Source: Aminicenans sp964648465 (GTDB lineage Bacteria > Acidobacteriota > Aminicenantia > Aminicenantales > Aminicenantaceae). From it: a DNA stretch of 64,000 nucleotides. Below are positions 44,187 through 54,404 of the stretch, one piece after another. The translations under genes were made by a program, and so were the position numbers. The stretch covers positions 18,958 through 82,957 of the forward strand of contig CAZYMU010000009.1 of the NCBI GenBank assembly GCA_964648465.1, in the 5' to 3' direction. Below the pieces are notes generated by a model. It was not told the origin of the DNA and made no database searches. It worked only from the letters and a program-made list of their open reading frames with translations. Positions within the stretch are counted from its first letter, which is position 1. Each line of letters opens with the position of its first letter.

Positions 44187-45789
44187 ATGTCACCTTGTTT
44201 AGTTCGTTCAAGCTTATCTGCCCTTTTAACACTTTCTTCAACCCAACTTCCCTCAGAAAGATTACTCCCTCAGTTTTGGCTCTCTTTTTAACTTCCGAAA
44301 GAGGTTTTCTAGCCAGAATCATCTCCCGCACATTATCAGACAGCTCTAACAACTCAGCTATTGCTGTTCTCCCCTGATGTCCGGTATAATTACACTCCTG
44401 ACACCCTTGGGCTTCATAGAAAACTGTATGTTCATACTCCTTTGGATCAAGGCCAGAGTCAAGCAGTTGTTTTCTGCTGTATTTAATAGCCTTCTTACAC
44501 TTAGGGCATAGAATTCTTACAAGCCTCTGAGCCAGAATAACGTTCAATGCGGATATAAAACTGTAGGGGTCAACCTTCATATGAAGGAATCGCCCTATTA
44601 CATCAAACACATTATTAGCATGGACGGTTGTAAAAACAAGATGGCCAGTTAGTGCAGATTGAATAGCTATCTGAGCAGTCTCCGTGTCTCTAATCTCACC
44701 AACCATAATCTTATCAGGATCATGCCTTAAAATGGATCTCAACCCGCGAGCAAAAGTTAAACCTTTTTTTTCATTCACAGGGATTTGAGTTATTCCTTCT
44801 ATTTGATACTCAACAGGATCTTCAATAGTAATAATTTTGTCCTCAGGGGATTTAATCTCACTTAATGCTGCATATAATGTTGTTGTTTTTCCGCTTCCAG
44901 TTGGCCCGGTTACAAGTATCATTCCATAAGGCTGAATAATATACTTTCTGAATTTTTCCAGAACTTTCTCAGAAAAACCAAGTAAATCCAATCTCAATTC
45001 AGATATTGCTTCAGTTATCATTTCTTTATCAAGAATCCGTATTACAGCATCCTCCCCGTAGATACAAGGCATGATAGAAACACGAAAATCTATAGTTTTA
45101 TCTTTGATTTTCAGCCTGAATCTTCCATCCTGAGGGACTCTCCTTTCAGCTATATCCAGATCCGACACGACCTTGATTCTGGAAATAATGGGAGATTGAA
45201 AACTGCCGTCAATTGGCTCCATAGCTTCATTCAAAACTCCATCAATACGATACTTTATAATGACCCCGTTTTCCCTTGACTCAATATGAATATCACTGGC
45301 TCTTTTTTGGACAGCCGTGAAAATAATTGAATTAACAAGTTTTATGATAGAGCTTTCCTGATCTGCAAGTTTCTCAACAGAGATAACCTCTTCTCCTTTG
45401 TCCATTTCATCCTCAACAACCTCCTGGATAAATCCTTCTGTGGCATTCTTAAGGACCTGAAGAGTCGCTTCACTCTTTCGAAGTGCTTCATGAATGGTTC
45501 TTTTCGAGGCGGCATAAACCTCTACCTCTCTTCCTAGGAAAGCTTCTATAGAATCAATTGTCGCAATGTCTGAAGGATCAGCTATAGCTATCTTAACAGT
45601 TTCACCGTTATCTTCTAAAGGAATAAAGTTCAAACGGTAAAGAAAATCAACAGGAAAAGACTTAACTAATTCCCGGCTTAAAACAAATGAGGAAAGGTCA
45701 ACATAGGGAACATGGTATCTCTCAGCTATTTTTTTTGTTGCTCTTTCTTCTGAATGAAGAATGTTCTCTCGCTTGTTTTTGTCTTTCAT
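44176..45789 (-). CDS. pilB: Type IV pilus assembly ATPase PilB/GspE
   Basis: 537 aa hexameric ATPase that drives pilus extension. Residues about 15-130 form the MshEN N-domain; then Walker A GPTGSGKTTT (about 290-299), the Asp box, Walker B (DPDKIMVGEIRDTETA) and His box (GHLVFTTVHANN). A zinc site of paired cysteines (CPKC and CQEC) lies about 425-475. MshEN domains often bind c-di-GMP, so second-messenger control is possible. It overlaps pilC by 4 bp. A type II secretion GspE cannot be fully excluded, but the pilMNOPQ neighbours favour T4P. Confidence 0.92.
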   Translation of the reverse strand: MKDKNKRENILHSEERATKKIAERYHVPYVDLSSFVLSRELVKSFPVDFLYRLNFIPLEDNGETVKIAIADPSDIATIDSIEAFLGREVEVYAASKRTIHEALRKSEATLQVLKNATEGFIQEVVEDEMDKGEEVISVEKLADQESSIIKLVNSIIFTAVQKRASDIHIESRENGVIIKYRIDGVLNEAMEPIDGSFQSPIISRIKVVSDLDIAERRVPQDGRFRLKIKDKTIDFRVSIMPCIYGEDAVIRILDKEMITEAISELRLDLLGFSEKVLEKFRKYIIQPYGMILVTGPTGSGKTTTLYAALSEIKSPEDKIITIEDPVEYQIEGITQIPVNEKKGLTFARGLRSILRHDPDKIMVGEIRDTETAQIAIQSALTGHLVFTTVHANNVFDVIGRFLHMKVDPYSFISALNVILAQRLVRILCPKCKKAIKYSRKQLLDSGLDPKEYEHTVFYEAQGCQECNYTGHQGRTAIAELLELSDNVREMILARKPLSEVKKRAKTEGVIFLREVGLKKVLKGQISLNELNKVTFVE

Positions 45790-46994
45790 TGAACAACTCT
45801 TATTATGTTAAAAATCGGCAGATATACAGAGAGAAGCATTACTGCCGTAATTATGCCCATAATGATTATGATAATCGGTTCAGTCAAAGAAATAAATTTG
45901 TCGATTTTCATCTTTATCCTTTCGTCATAAACTTCAGCTACATCTGAAAGCATCTCTTCAAGATTTGCTGATGTTTCCCCAATACGAATCATATCCAAAG
46001 CCAGGGGGGGAAAATAGCCAGCCTCTTTCAGAGACTCTGACAGGGTCTCTCCGTTTCTTATATGATCAGGAACATTCTTCATCTTTTTCAGAAGGAATTT
46101 ATTCGGGACAGAGTGGCTGGCAATGCCAATAGATGAAAGAAGCGAAATTCCTCCTTCAAGAAGAAGACTAAGAGAGCGACAAAACAGTGAAATTGCTGAT
46201 TCCAACAATATCGTGCGTCCATAGGGAATTTTGAGCTTGATCCTGTCCAGCAATATAACACCTTTTCCTTTTTTCTTCATCTGCAAATATATTAAAAAAA
46301 GTAAAAATACAACTGCAATGATAAAAAATAAATTATTCCTCACAGCAACAGAAAAAGATATCAGACCTCTTGTAATAGCAGGAAGTTTTGCATCAAAATC
46401 CAAATAAAACTCAGAAAAACTGGGAAGGACAAAATTTACAAGTATCGAGATTAGTACAAAAGAAAACAAGAGGAGTATTAAAGGATATGTAAGGGCAGAC
46501 CTAATTCTCGATTTAGTTTGTGAAATAATTTTTATATAACTAATAAAACGGCTGATAGTTCCTGCCAAGTTTCCACTTTGCTCCCCAGCCATTAGAGAGG
46601 CAATATAAACCTTGGAAAACTCCTTCTCATAAGGTGCAAAAGCCTGAGAGAGGGATTTTCCAGCACGGATCTCACTCTCAACCAATATCAATAGCTCTTT
46701 AAGATGTAGATTCTTAACACGGCTAATGATTATCTCAATACTCTTAAGTACCGGATAACCTGCCTTGATGAGTGCCACAAGCTCCTGATTAAACATAATA
46801 AAATCTTTATCTTTGATCTTCTTTTCAAAAGGAAAAGCAGAAATTTCTATCCTTTTCCAGTCTCTTTTAACCGATAACACACAAAATCCTTCTGCTTCAA
46901 AATTCTTTTGACATTGGATCAAAGAATTCCCAAAAAAAGACCGGGTAAAAACACGGCCGTCTTCAGTGGCTAAACGGCAATTAAAATAGGGCAT
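45786..46994 (-). CDS. pilC: Type IV pilus inner-membrane platform protein PilC/GspF
   Basis: 402 aa with two T2SSF domains (about 65-190 and 270-390), each with the signature seen in PIxSRVKNLHLKELL and GETLSESLKEAGYFPPLALDMIRIGE, and three membrane helices. It couples the ATPase to pilin insertion. First gene of the seven-gene run; a sigma-70-type promoter lies just upstream. Confidence 0.92.
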   Translation of the reverse strand: MPYFNCRLATEDGRVFTRSFFGNSLIQCQKNFEAEGFCVLSVKRDWKRIEISAFPFEKKIKDKDFIMFNQELVALIKAGYPVLKSIEIIISRVKNLHLKELLILVESEIRAGKSLSQAFAPYEKEFSKVYIASLMAGEQSGNLAGTISRFISYIKIISQTKSRIRSALTYPLILLLFSFVLISILVNFVLPSFSEFYLDFDAKLPAITRGLISFSVAVRNNLFFIIAVVFLLFLIYLQMKKKGKGVILLDRIKLKIPYGRTILLESAISLFCRSLSLLLEGGISLLSSIGIASHSVPNKFLLKKMKNVPDHIRNGETLSESLKEAGYFPPLALDMIRIGETSANLEEMLSDVAEVYDERIKMKIDKFISLTEPIIIIIMGIITAVMLLSVYLPIFNIIRVVQ

Positions 46995-47020
46995 TTCAAA
47001 TTTGTTTGTTTTTAATTCAC

Positions 47021-47049
47021 ATGTTATTTAATCATTTTATTTTTGTCAA
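47021..47049 (-). promoter_or_regulatory. Sigma-70-type promoter of the pilC-pilQ run
   Basis: On the minus strand TTGACA (47044-47049), a 17-bp spacer and TAACAT (47021-47026), about 27 bp before the pilC ATG. Confidence 0.6.
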
Positions 47050-47137
47050 CTTGGACGTACCTGGACGGACTCAGTTATGTCGAAAACACGCACAATATAT
47101 TGACAAGATTGAGTGAAACGTTTATTTTTAAAGAAAA

Positions 47138-47422
47138 GTGAAAAACAAAATTTTTTCTTCCTTCATCCTTTTTTTGCTTGTGTTATTCATTGCATCTTCC
47201 CTAGCAAAACGTAGATATGATACATCTTATCTATTTATTCCCTTAAAAATAGAAAATCACCCACAAAACGTAAAAAAACCTAAGTATGATTACATGAGCA
47301 CCTTTCTGTCCAGAAACACAAATCCCCTGGGCCTTAAAGAGAATATAGCATTGAAAAAATATTTGAATCAGCCAAGCATCAAATGGGCTGTCAGGGCCGG
47401 AGAAAAACATATTTTACAATGA
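47138..47422 (+). CDS. Small putative exported protein
   Basis: 94 aa with a GTG start and weak ribosome site. An N-terminal signal or anchor (MKNKIFSSFILFLLVLFIASSLA) is followed by about 70 polar residues rich in Lys, Tyr, Asn and Pro. I recognise no family. Its position just ahead of the histidine-kinase gene, 97 bp upstream on the same strand, may mean a shared transcript. It may not be a real gene. Confidence 0.35.
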   Translation: MKNKIFSSFILFLLVLFIASSLAKRRYDTSYLFIPLKIENHPQNVKKPKYDYMSTFLSRNTNPLGLKENIALKKYLNQPSIKWAVRAGEKHILQ

Positions 47423-47519
47423 GCGCACCATATATTTTTTATAATAACGATTCAAAAATTTGGATTACTATAAAGACCAAACATTTTAAAAGGGAAACCG
47501 ATCACTGCACTTTGTTAAT

Positions 47520-50360
47520 ATGAATAAGAAAATTTATTTAGCAATCCTTCCCATCCTAGGACTTCTTCTTCTGGGAGGGATAAATATCTATAAAAAAATC
47601 ACATGGAAAGAACCTACAGACGGAGTAACCTGGAAAGAAAGGGCTCAAGGGCTTGTTGCTGTAAAAGTCGAAGTGGACAGCCCAGCCTACTTAGCAGGGA
47701 TTAAAAAAGGAGACATTCTTTATTCCATCAATAATAACCCAGTAGAAAATATAATAGATATAGCAAAAAATCTCTGGGTTGCAGAAAGTTCAGATCAAAA
47801 AGTTATATACGAAATCATACATGAAGGGGATCAGATCTTCCCTCCATTAAATTATCTGAGTAAAAAAGGAACTAATATCATCTACTTTTTCCTTGCGCTC
47901 ATCGGCCTTACTACTCTTATCATAGGACTAATTGTTTTTATTAACTCGAAAAAGCCTTTCTCTTTACCTCATATATTCTTCCTGCTTATTTCTATTGTCT
48001 TTTATTCCTTCCAAATATTCTCGCCTACCGGCTATCTGAACACACTCGACAGTACATTTTACTGGCTGGATAAAATTGCTTTTCTTGTTTTTCCTCCTTT
48101 ATTGCTTCACTTTTTTATTATTTTTCCAAAACGGAAAAAAAATCTTAAAAATAAACTTTCCTCTGTTTACATCCTGTATCTTCCCTGCATGATTCTCTTC
48201 CTAGCCAAAATTTTTATTCATCTTCCAAATGCTTTAAATCTAAAAGATCCTTTTATTCTCCGATTCAACCAGACATCTGAAAAACTTGAGCTTTTCCACT
48301 TTGGTTTATTTTCGATTATTACTTTTGTTATACTTTTCTATGACACTATTAAATATTCAAATCTCATTACTAAAAAACAACTGAAATGGATTGTCTATGG
48401 CCTTGGGTTTGGTATTGTTCCATTTGTATTTTTCTATATAATCCCATTCATAATGGGACATATTCCTTCAAAAACAGCTGAACTTACAGTCATCTTTCAA
48501 GCTCTTATTCCACTAACTTTTGCTTACTCAATCTCTAAATATAAACTTATGGATGTTGAAGTTCTTCTAAAAAAAGCCATTCCATTGATCTCTTCTTATG
48601 TTGTCATCGCGATTTTTTACTTTATTGTCAGCTCTCAGACCAAAATTTTTTCCGAGAATAGACTCAATGCAATTATTTTAGGAATACTTGCAATAGTTCT
48701 GGGCGCAACACTTTTTTCCCCCTTAAAAAAACTTATTCAAGCGCTTCTGGATAGAGCTATTTATAAAAGAAGTTATAAATACCGTAAAACTCTCCTATCA
48801 ATCAGTCAAGAACTAAGTAAGGAGAGAAACCTTCAAAATTTGTCTGAATCTCTCCTTGAACTAATTGCAAATGCCCTTTCTCTCAAATGCATTGCATTCC
48901 TCCTTCCAGTTGAGGACAAAGAAAATACTTTCTATGTACTAAAGTCTAGAGGTGGCCTTCCTACTAACAACCCTCACATTTCATTCGATAGCCAGCTCTA
49001 TCAACATTTAAAAAAAACAGACTTTCTTTCTGCATACTCGCTTACTGAAAAGAAAAACCTTCAGACAAAATTTAAAGAGCTTTCCTCCTTTGGCTTTTTC
49101 CACATAATGCCGTTAAAAGTTGAAGATAAATTGATTGGCTGCCTAGGAATGGGGAAAAAAGCAGACAATACATTCCTCAATTCCGAAGACTGGGAACTCT
49201 TAAGAACAATATCTTCACCTGTAGCATTAGCCCTGGAAAATGCATATCTCTATAATCAAGCCAATATCAGGGCTCTTGAACTCGGAAGGCTTAAAGAATA
49301 CAGCGAAAACATTATAGAAAGCCTAACTGTAGGAGTAGCAGTCCTTGACCAAAGAGGGAAAATTACAGGATGGAATCGAGTGCTTGAAGAAACATTTTCC
49401 AAGAAAAAAGAAGAAGCAATAGAAAAAAGCTTAATTGATGTGCTGGGCCAGAAGATTTCTCAACTACTTTTCCCCCCGGACACACAGGAAGGACTCCGCC
49501 TTTTAAGTGAAATCACCATAGAAATACCTGGGGGGGGGGGGAAGATATTTGACATTGCTAAAACTCCTTTGCTTGACAACAAAATGAACCCTTACGGAAC
49601 AATTATTGTCTTTGAAGACATTACAGAAAAAATCTCACTTCAACATCAACTCCTTACTTCAGAAAAACTTGCCTCTATCGGACTGCTTTCAGCTGGAGTA
49701 GCTCACGAAATAAATACTCCATTAACAGGAATTTCAAGTTATGTTCAGATATTACAAAAAAAACTTTCCAAATCTCCACATTCCCAAATACTAAAAAAAA
49801 TCGATACTCAAACCGAAAGAGTCGCTAGAATCATTAAAAATCTCCTTAATTTCTCCCGCAGCCCCTCAGAATCGTCATTTTATAAAGTAGATCTTGAAGA
49901 AAGCCTCAGGACGATTATCTCTCTCATAGATTATAAACTAAAAGATATGAATATAAATTTAGAGCTCAACTTGTCCCCCACAAGACCCATCTGGGCTCAG
50001 GAAGACAGGCTTCAACAAGTATTCATTAATATCATTATCAACGCAATAGACGCCATGCCAACCGGAGGAACACTAAAAATCAAACTGTCTCAAATTGACA
50101 ATCTAGCTGTAATAAAAATCGAAGATACAGGAAGAGGAATCAAAGTTCAACATTTGCCACAAATTTTTGACCCATTCTTTACAACTAAGGGAATTGGGAA
50201 AGGAACAGGGCTTGGCCTCTCCATCAGTTATGCTATTATTAAAGAACATGAAGGCCAACTCACTGTGGAAAGTGAGAAAGGGAAAGGTTCTCTTTTCACT
50301 ATTTCAATTCCAATGGATTTAGATAAAACAAAAAAGAAAGGAACATCTATTAGTAGATAG
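47520..50360 (+). CDS. PDZ-, GAF- and PAS-containing membrane histidine kinase (PilS-like role)
   Basis: 946 aa. N-terminal helix, a PDZ-like domain (about 40-105: LAGIKKGDILYSINNNPVE), about eight membrane helices (about 118-405), GAF (about 425-575), PAS (about 590-705), HisKA with phospho-acceptor His729 (GVAHEINTPLTG) and HATPase (N, G1 DTGRGI, G2 GKGTGLGLS). It probably phosphorylates the sigma-54 activator encoded 4 bp downstream. A run of 12 G (49530-49541) encodes Gly671-674 within the PAS region; slippage there would truncate the kinase. Partner assignment to pilus control rests on location. Confidence 0.9.
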   Translation: MNKKIYLAILPILGLLLLGGINIYKKITWKEPTDGVTWKERAQGLVAVKVEVDSPAYLAGIKKGDILYSINNNPVENIIDIAKNLWVAESSDQKVIYEIIHEGDQIFPPLNYLSKKGTNIIYFFLALIGLTTLIIGLIVFINSKKPFSLPHIFFLLISIVFYSFQIFSPTGYLNTLDSTFYWLDKIAFLVFPPLLLHFFIIFPKRKKNLKNKLSSVYILYLPCMILFLAKIFIHLPNALNLKDPFILRFNQTSEKLELFHFGLFSIITFVILFYDTIKYSNLITKKQLKWIVYGLGFGIVPFVFFYIIPFIMGHIPSKTAELTVIFQALIPLTFAYSISKYKLMDVEVLLKKAIPLISSYVVIAIFYFIVSSQTKIFSENRLNAIILGILAIVLGATLFSPLKKLIQALLDRAIYKRSYKYRKTLLSISQELSKERNLQNLSESLLELIANALSLKCIAFLLPVEDKENTFYVLKSRGGLPTNNPHISFDSQLYQHLKKTDFLSAYSLTEKKNLQTKFKELSSFGFFHIMPLKVEDKLIGCLGMGKKADNTFLNSEDWELLRTISSPVALALENAYLYNQANIRALELGRLKEYSENIIESLTVGVAVLDQRGKITGWNRVLEETFSKKKEEAIEKSLIDVLGQKISQLLFPPDTQEGLRLLSEITIEIPGGGGKIFDIAKTPLLDNKMNPYGTIIVFEDITEKISLQHQLLTSEKLASIGLLSAGVAHEINTPLTGISSYVQILQKKLSKSPHSQILKKIDTQTERVARIIKNLLNFSRSPSESSFYKVDLEESLRTIISLIDYKLKDMNINLELNLSPTRPIWAQEDRLQQVFINIIINAIDAMPTGGTLKIKLSQIDNLAVIKIEDTGRGIKVQHLPQIFDPFFTTKGIGKGTGLGLSISYAIIKEHEGQLTVESEKGKGSLFTISIPMDLDKTKKKGTSISR
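49530..49541 (+). repeat. Poly-G tract (12 G) inside the kinase gene
   Basis: Twelve consecutive G in an AT-rich gene, in frame as GGGG. Homopolymers of this length are classic slippage sites. Without reads it could also be an assembly length error, although the frame is intact as given. Confidence 0.9.
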
Positions 50361-50364
50361 AAAA

Positions 50365-51750
50365 ATGGCACAAAAAGGAATTATTCACATCATAGATGAT
50401 GAACCTATTATCCATGAGGTCCTGGGAGAGCTTTTAACATCTGAAGGATATGAAGTTGAAATTTCTTCCAGCGGAGAAGAAGCGTTAGAAAAGCATCCTT
50501 CCCAAACATATGACCTGATACTTCTGGACCTTCTCATGCCTGGAATGAGCGGTATAGAAGTTTTTAAAAAGATAAAAAAGATAGACCCATTCGCAGTTAT
50601 CATTATCATCACAGCATATGCCTCTGTGGAATCTGCGATTTCTACAATGAAAATGGGAGCATTTGATTATATCCAAAAGCCTTTCAAACATGACGAACTG
50701 ATATTAATAATCGAAAGGGCCATTAAACATAAAAAGCTGCAAGAAGAAAACCTTCGTTTAAAAGATGAACTCAAGAAAAAATTCAGTTTTGAAAATATTA
50801 TCGGTAAAAGCAATGTCATGGACAATGTTTTTGAAATCATAAAGGCTTCAGCCCCTACTCGGAGCACTATTCTAATTCAAGGGGAAAGCGGTACGGGAAA
50901 GGAACTGGTTGCAAGAGCAATACACCAGAACAGCAATCGTATTAATTCCCAATTCGTAATCGTCAACAGCGGCTCGCTTCCTCCAGATCTATTGGAGAGC
51001 CATCTTTTTGGTCATGTTAAAGGGGCATTTACAGGAGCAGTAAGTCAAAAGAAGGGGCTATTCGAGGCTGCTGATAAAGGCACCATTTTTTTTGATGAAA
51101 TTTCCTCTCTCAATTTAGAAACTCAGGCAAAATTACTTCGAGTCATGCAAGACAGAGAATTCATGAAATTAGGAGGCACAAAAACAATCAAAGTCGATAC
51201 AAGAGTCATTGCAGCCACAAACTCAGATCTGGAGCATCTTATTGGGAAGAAAATGTTCCGTGAAGACCTTTTCTACCGCTTAAACGTCATCAAAATTGAG
51301 CTTCCGCCCCTGCGGGAAAGAAAAGAAGATATTCCTCTTCTCGTCAAGCATTTTCTCGAGATTTACAGCAAGGAAAACAACAAAAAAATTATCGGTATTT
51401 CAGAAGACACAATGGAAATCATGAATAACTATGATTGGCCGGGAAACATCAGGGAACTGGAAAACTTAATAGAGAGAGCAGTTGTACTGACTAAATCCAA
51501 GCTTATCACGCAAGAGAACCTCCCTCCATTTCTATTAAAATCTAAAGAAGCAGAAAAAACTGTATTTTCTTCATCCGATAACAAGATCAATCTCAAAAAG
51601 AATCTTCAGAAATACCAAAAAACAACCATTGTCAATGCGCTTAAAAAAGCAAATGGAGTTCAAAAAAAAGCTGCTAGTTTTTTGCAAGTTAAGCCCACTA
51701 CTTTGAATGAGATGATCAAGAGGCTGAAGATAGATGTCAATAACTTCTAA
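50365..51750 (+). CDS. Sigma-54-dependent response regulator, NtrC family (PilR-like role)
   Basis: 461 aa. Receiver domain with acidic pair Asp11-12, phospho-acceptor Asp55 (LLDLLMPGMSG) and Lys in IQKPF; AAA+ domain with Walker A GESGTGKE (173-180), the sigma-54-contact loop GAFTGA (220-225) and Walker B FFDEIS; a C-terminal Fis-type helix-turn-helix (KAASFLQVKPTTLNEMIKRL). It activates -24/-12 promoters from remote sites. The sigma-54 match and paired sites before the minor-pilin operon are natural targets. It starts 4 bp after the kinase stop. Confidence 0.93.
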   Translation: MAQKGIIHIIDDEPIIHEVLGELLTSEGYEVEISSSGEEALEKHPSQTYDLILLDLLMPGMSGIEVFKKIKKIDPFAVIIIITAYASVESAISTMKMGAFDYIQKPFKHDELILIIERAIKHKKLQEENLRLKDELKKKFSFENIIGKSNVMDNVFEIIKASAPTRSTILIQGESGTGKELVARAIHQNSNRINSQFVIVNSGSLPPDLLESHLFGHVKGAFTGAVSQKKGLFEAADKGTIFFDEISSLNLETQAKLLRVMQDREFMKLGGTKTIKVDTRVIAATNSDLEHLIGKKMFREDLFYRLNVIKIELPPLRERKEDIPLLVKHFLEIYSKENNKKIIGISEDTMEIMNNYDWPGNIRELENLIERAVVLTKSKLITQENLPPFLLKSKEAEKTVFSSSDNKINLKKNLQKYQKTTIVNALKKANGVQKKAASFLQVKPTTLNEMIKRLKIDVNNF

Positions 51751-51794
51751 CCCATCCAAGTCTGTGATTTAAATTGCACTTGCTGTATCAAAAG

Positions 51795-54404
51795 TCAATA
51801 AAAATATCCGGGCACCGCTTTATCTGGATTTATTTTTATATTTCTCGGCTTTTCTCCTAATTTGAAGGAAACCTCGATTACTTTCTTATTGACAAAAACT
51901 TGCTTCCTAACCTTAGTTCCTTTCTGCTGCCATTCTATCCAAAGCGGGAATATGAACAAATCTTTCGACTGCACAATCTTAAATTTAAGAAGATATCCTT
52001 CATCTTCTTCCTGGATAGAATGAATCACATTGACTGTAGGAAGAGAGTAAGAGTGGAACCATTTAATAAAAAACTCATTTAAGTCTTTTCCGGAAACTTC
52101 TTTAAAAATTTTAAAAAAGTCATTTGAACGTGCTGCGCTGTACTTGTGCCGGCTGAAAAACTCCCTAAATCCTTTAAAAAACAAATCTTCACCCAGATAA
52201 TCCTTCAGCATATTTAGAATTAAAGAAGTTTTGTCATAAATAATAGCCTGATATGCTTCATAATCAAAATGGCTGATTCGAGAGCCCATAGTTATAGAAC
52301 CCCATTTTGCCTTTTTTCGTGTCCAGTTCGAGAATTTTTTAAGGATATAAGGAAGTATAATTTCCCCATATTTATCTTTTAAATAAAGAACCGCCGCAAA
52401 TTGAGCCAATCCTTCACTTATCCACTGATCATGATAAGTATCCCAACTTACAGCCTGCCCCCACCACTGGTGGGCAATTTCATGAGCCAGAAAAAATTCC
52501 CTCCAGCGGCTGAGATTAACCGGACTATTAGTACTAATAACACGTCTATTCCCAGAAAACTGCGGCAATTCGTTTAGGACAATAAATGAAGATGTGCTAA
52601 TTCCTCCGGTTTGAGTCCAAGGAACACTTACTATACTTAGTTTTTCGAATGGAAAAAGACCAAATTTGCTTTCATAAAACTGGCAAATTCTTTTTGCTTC
52701 CTCAAAAACCTCCCATTTTTTAGTACGAATCCCTAAATCCTTGAAAAACTTAATAGGAATAGGGTCATCAGATTCATTCTTTTTTAAAAACTTCCCCACA
52801 ACAAATGCAAGATATTTTAGAGGTTTTTTTGCCTCAAACACATAGACCTGGAATCCTACATTCTTGATATCTTCAACATGTTCCAAATCTTTCAGTCTAT
52901 ATTGCTCAACTAATTTTCCATTAGATACGCATGAATATCCAGGTGGAATGATTATTTTTAAACGGGCACAAGAATAATCCTCGCCAGGCCGAACAGGATA
53001 CCAATATGTATTTCGTGTATAAATATCCGTCTCAAACCTTGGCATACGGCGTATAGTACTATCATTCATTTGATATAATGGGAGTGTATCGTCTATCTTT
53101 TTACTTGGGGTTATCTTGCCTCGATAATACACCTCAATTGAGAATGGTTTTTTCTTATCTTGAGGCTGAAAAAGGTAAACATATATTAATTTCCTCAACC
53201 TATCACGAGTATAAAACAGTTCATGTTTATTTTCATCATTGATGCGCAGAATTTCTAGATCAGGATTTAATTTAAACTTTAGCAAATCCAAAGAATCAAC
53301 TAACGGATCTATTTCGATTTTCGCTTTTGCAGAAAAATAATATTCTTTTGGATTATAATTCACATCAATCTGGTAATTCTTGACATCAAATATTTGGATA
53401 AATGAAATAAACAATTTCTTTTTTATACTACCCTCTGATGGCGAATAAAGATTGATGATTTTATCATTTTTCCACTGGAAAAAATGTACTTCTTCCTCTG
53501 AAAAGGGAGAATAAATATAAGAAAAATTCCCAATTTTTTTCCCTTCAAATTCAAAAACCGCTTCATCTCCTCCAGGCAAAAAAGAAAGCAACTCACTGTT
53601 GAGAGAATTCTCAGTAGTGAAAGAACGGGAATAATGTTTTACAAACAGTGAATATGCCATGCTCTTTTCTTCCTGGGTAACAAGGTGTTTATTCCCCTTA
53701 TCCTTTTCGATTCTGATATTATTTACAAAAAAAGAGGGGGAAAAACGAAGATAGACATATTCAAGCTTATCTTTTATAAAATTATTTTTGTAGAGTAATT
53801 CCAGTTGATGCTTTTCCCTTAGCAGTGAAGGTGAAAAATCCAGATTTCCCTTTCCTATAACTAGGAGTGCCGTTTCAAGTCCTGGAATATTATCGTAAAA
53901 GACAACAGCATCTTTAAAACTAATTTTAATATCTACATGTTTAATTTCAACTGACTTTACTCTCTCTGCTCTCTCAGAAGGGATGTTGATTTTATTAAGG
54001 TTCTTTGTTTCTCCAATCATAACCTTTTTCATAATTTTCCAGCGGCCATCCTCTTTTTTAAGCCCGAGATTCCACACTTTAATAATCACAGAATAAGAAT
54101 TTTCGAAAAGAACTCTAAGATATACATTTGCATTATCATTTTTTTTCTCTTCTGAATAACACTTAAAAATCACGGCTTTTTCCATCTGCAAGTCTTCAAA
54201 CATCTCTGTAATATCAATTCTGGCTTGCTGCCTAATGTTTCCATAAAAACAATTTAAATAAGCTTCAATATCTTTTGATTCTAAAGCCTCTTGGATTTCA
54301 GTAATAAATTCATCTACGCTTTGATTAACAGCAAAAGCTGGATTTAATAGAAAAAATTGGAATAAAACCAAGAAAATCAACCCCGTATTTATTTTTGTTT
54401 TCAT
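51795..54404 (-). CDS. M1-family metallopeptidase (aminopeptidase-N-like), exported
   Basis: 869 aa with a signal peptide. Residues about 30-330 are unassigned and partly beta-rich; about 340-560 resemble the M1 N-terminal beta domain. The catalytic zinc motif HEIAHQWWG (His641, Glu642, His645) is followed by Glu664 (QWISEGLAQ), and helices follow. The exopeptidase GAMEN motif is replaced by TQTGGISTS, and the large extra N-terminal part is unusual. It cleaves peptides, probably in the periplasm. It is convergent with the response-regulator gene. Confidence 0.88.
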   Translation of the reverse strand: MKTKINTGLIFLVLFQFFLLNPAFAVNQSVDEFITEIQEALESKDIEAYLNCFYGNIRQQARIDITEMFEDLQMEKAVIFKCYSEEKKNDNANVYLRVLFENSYSVIIKVWNLGLKKEDGRWKIMKKVMIGETKNLNKINIPSERAERVKSVEIKHVDIKISFKDAVVFYDNIPGLETALLVIGKGNLDFSPSLLREKHQLELLYKNNFIKDKLEYVYLRFSPSFFVNNIRIEKDKGNKHLVTQEEKSMAYSLFVKHYSRSFTTENSLNSELLSFLPGGDEAVFEFEGKKIGNFSYIYSPFSEEEVHFFQWKNDKIINLYSPSEGSIKKKLFISFIQIFDVKNYQIDVNYNPKEYYFSAKAKIEIDPLVDSLDLLKFKLNPDLEILRINDENKHELFYTRDRLRKLIYVYLFQPQDKKKPFSIEVYYRGKITPSKKIDDTLPLYQMNDSTIRRMPRFETDIYTRNTYWYPVRPGEDYSCARLKIIIPPGYSCVSNGKLVEQYRLKDLEHVEDIKNVGFQVYVFEAKKPLKYLAFVVGKFLKKNESDDPIPIKFFKDLGIRTKKWEVFEEAKRICQFYESKFGLFPFEKLSIVSVPWTQTGGISTSSFIVLNELPQFSGNRRVISTNSPVNLSRWREFFLAHEIAHQWWGQAVSWDTYHDQWISEGLAQFAAVLYLKDKYGEIILPYILKKFSNWTRKKAKWGSITMGSRISHFDYEAYQAIIYDKTSLILNMLKDYLGEDLFFKGFREFFSRHKYSAARSNDFFKIFKEVSGKDLNEFFIKWFHSYSLPTVNVIHSIQEEDEGYLLKFKIVQSKDLFIFPLWIEWQQKGTKVRKQVFVNKKVIEVSFKLGEKPRNIKINPDKAVPGYFY

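Noticed and set aside
44176..46994. Type II secretion system instead of type IV pilus
   Set aside because: GspE/GspF-like proteins are ambiguous alone, but gene order C-B-M-N-O-P-Q, minor pilins with PilY1 and the PilS/PilR-like pair favour T4P.
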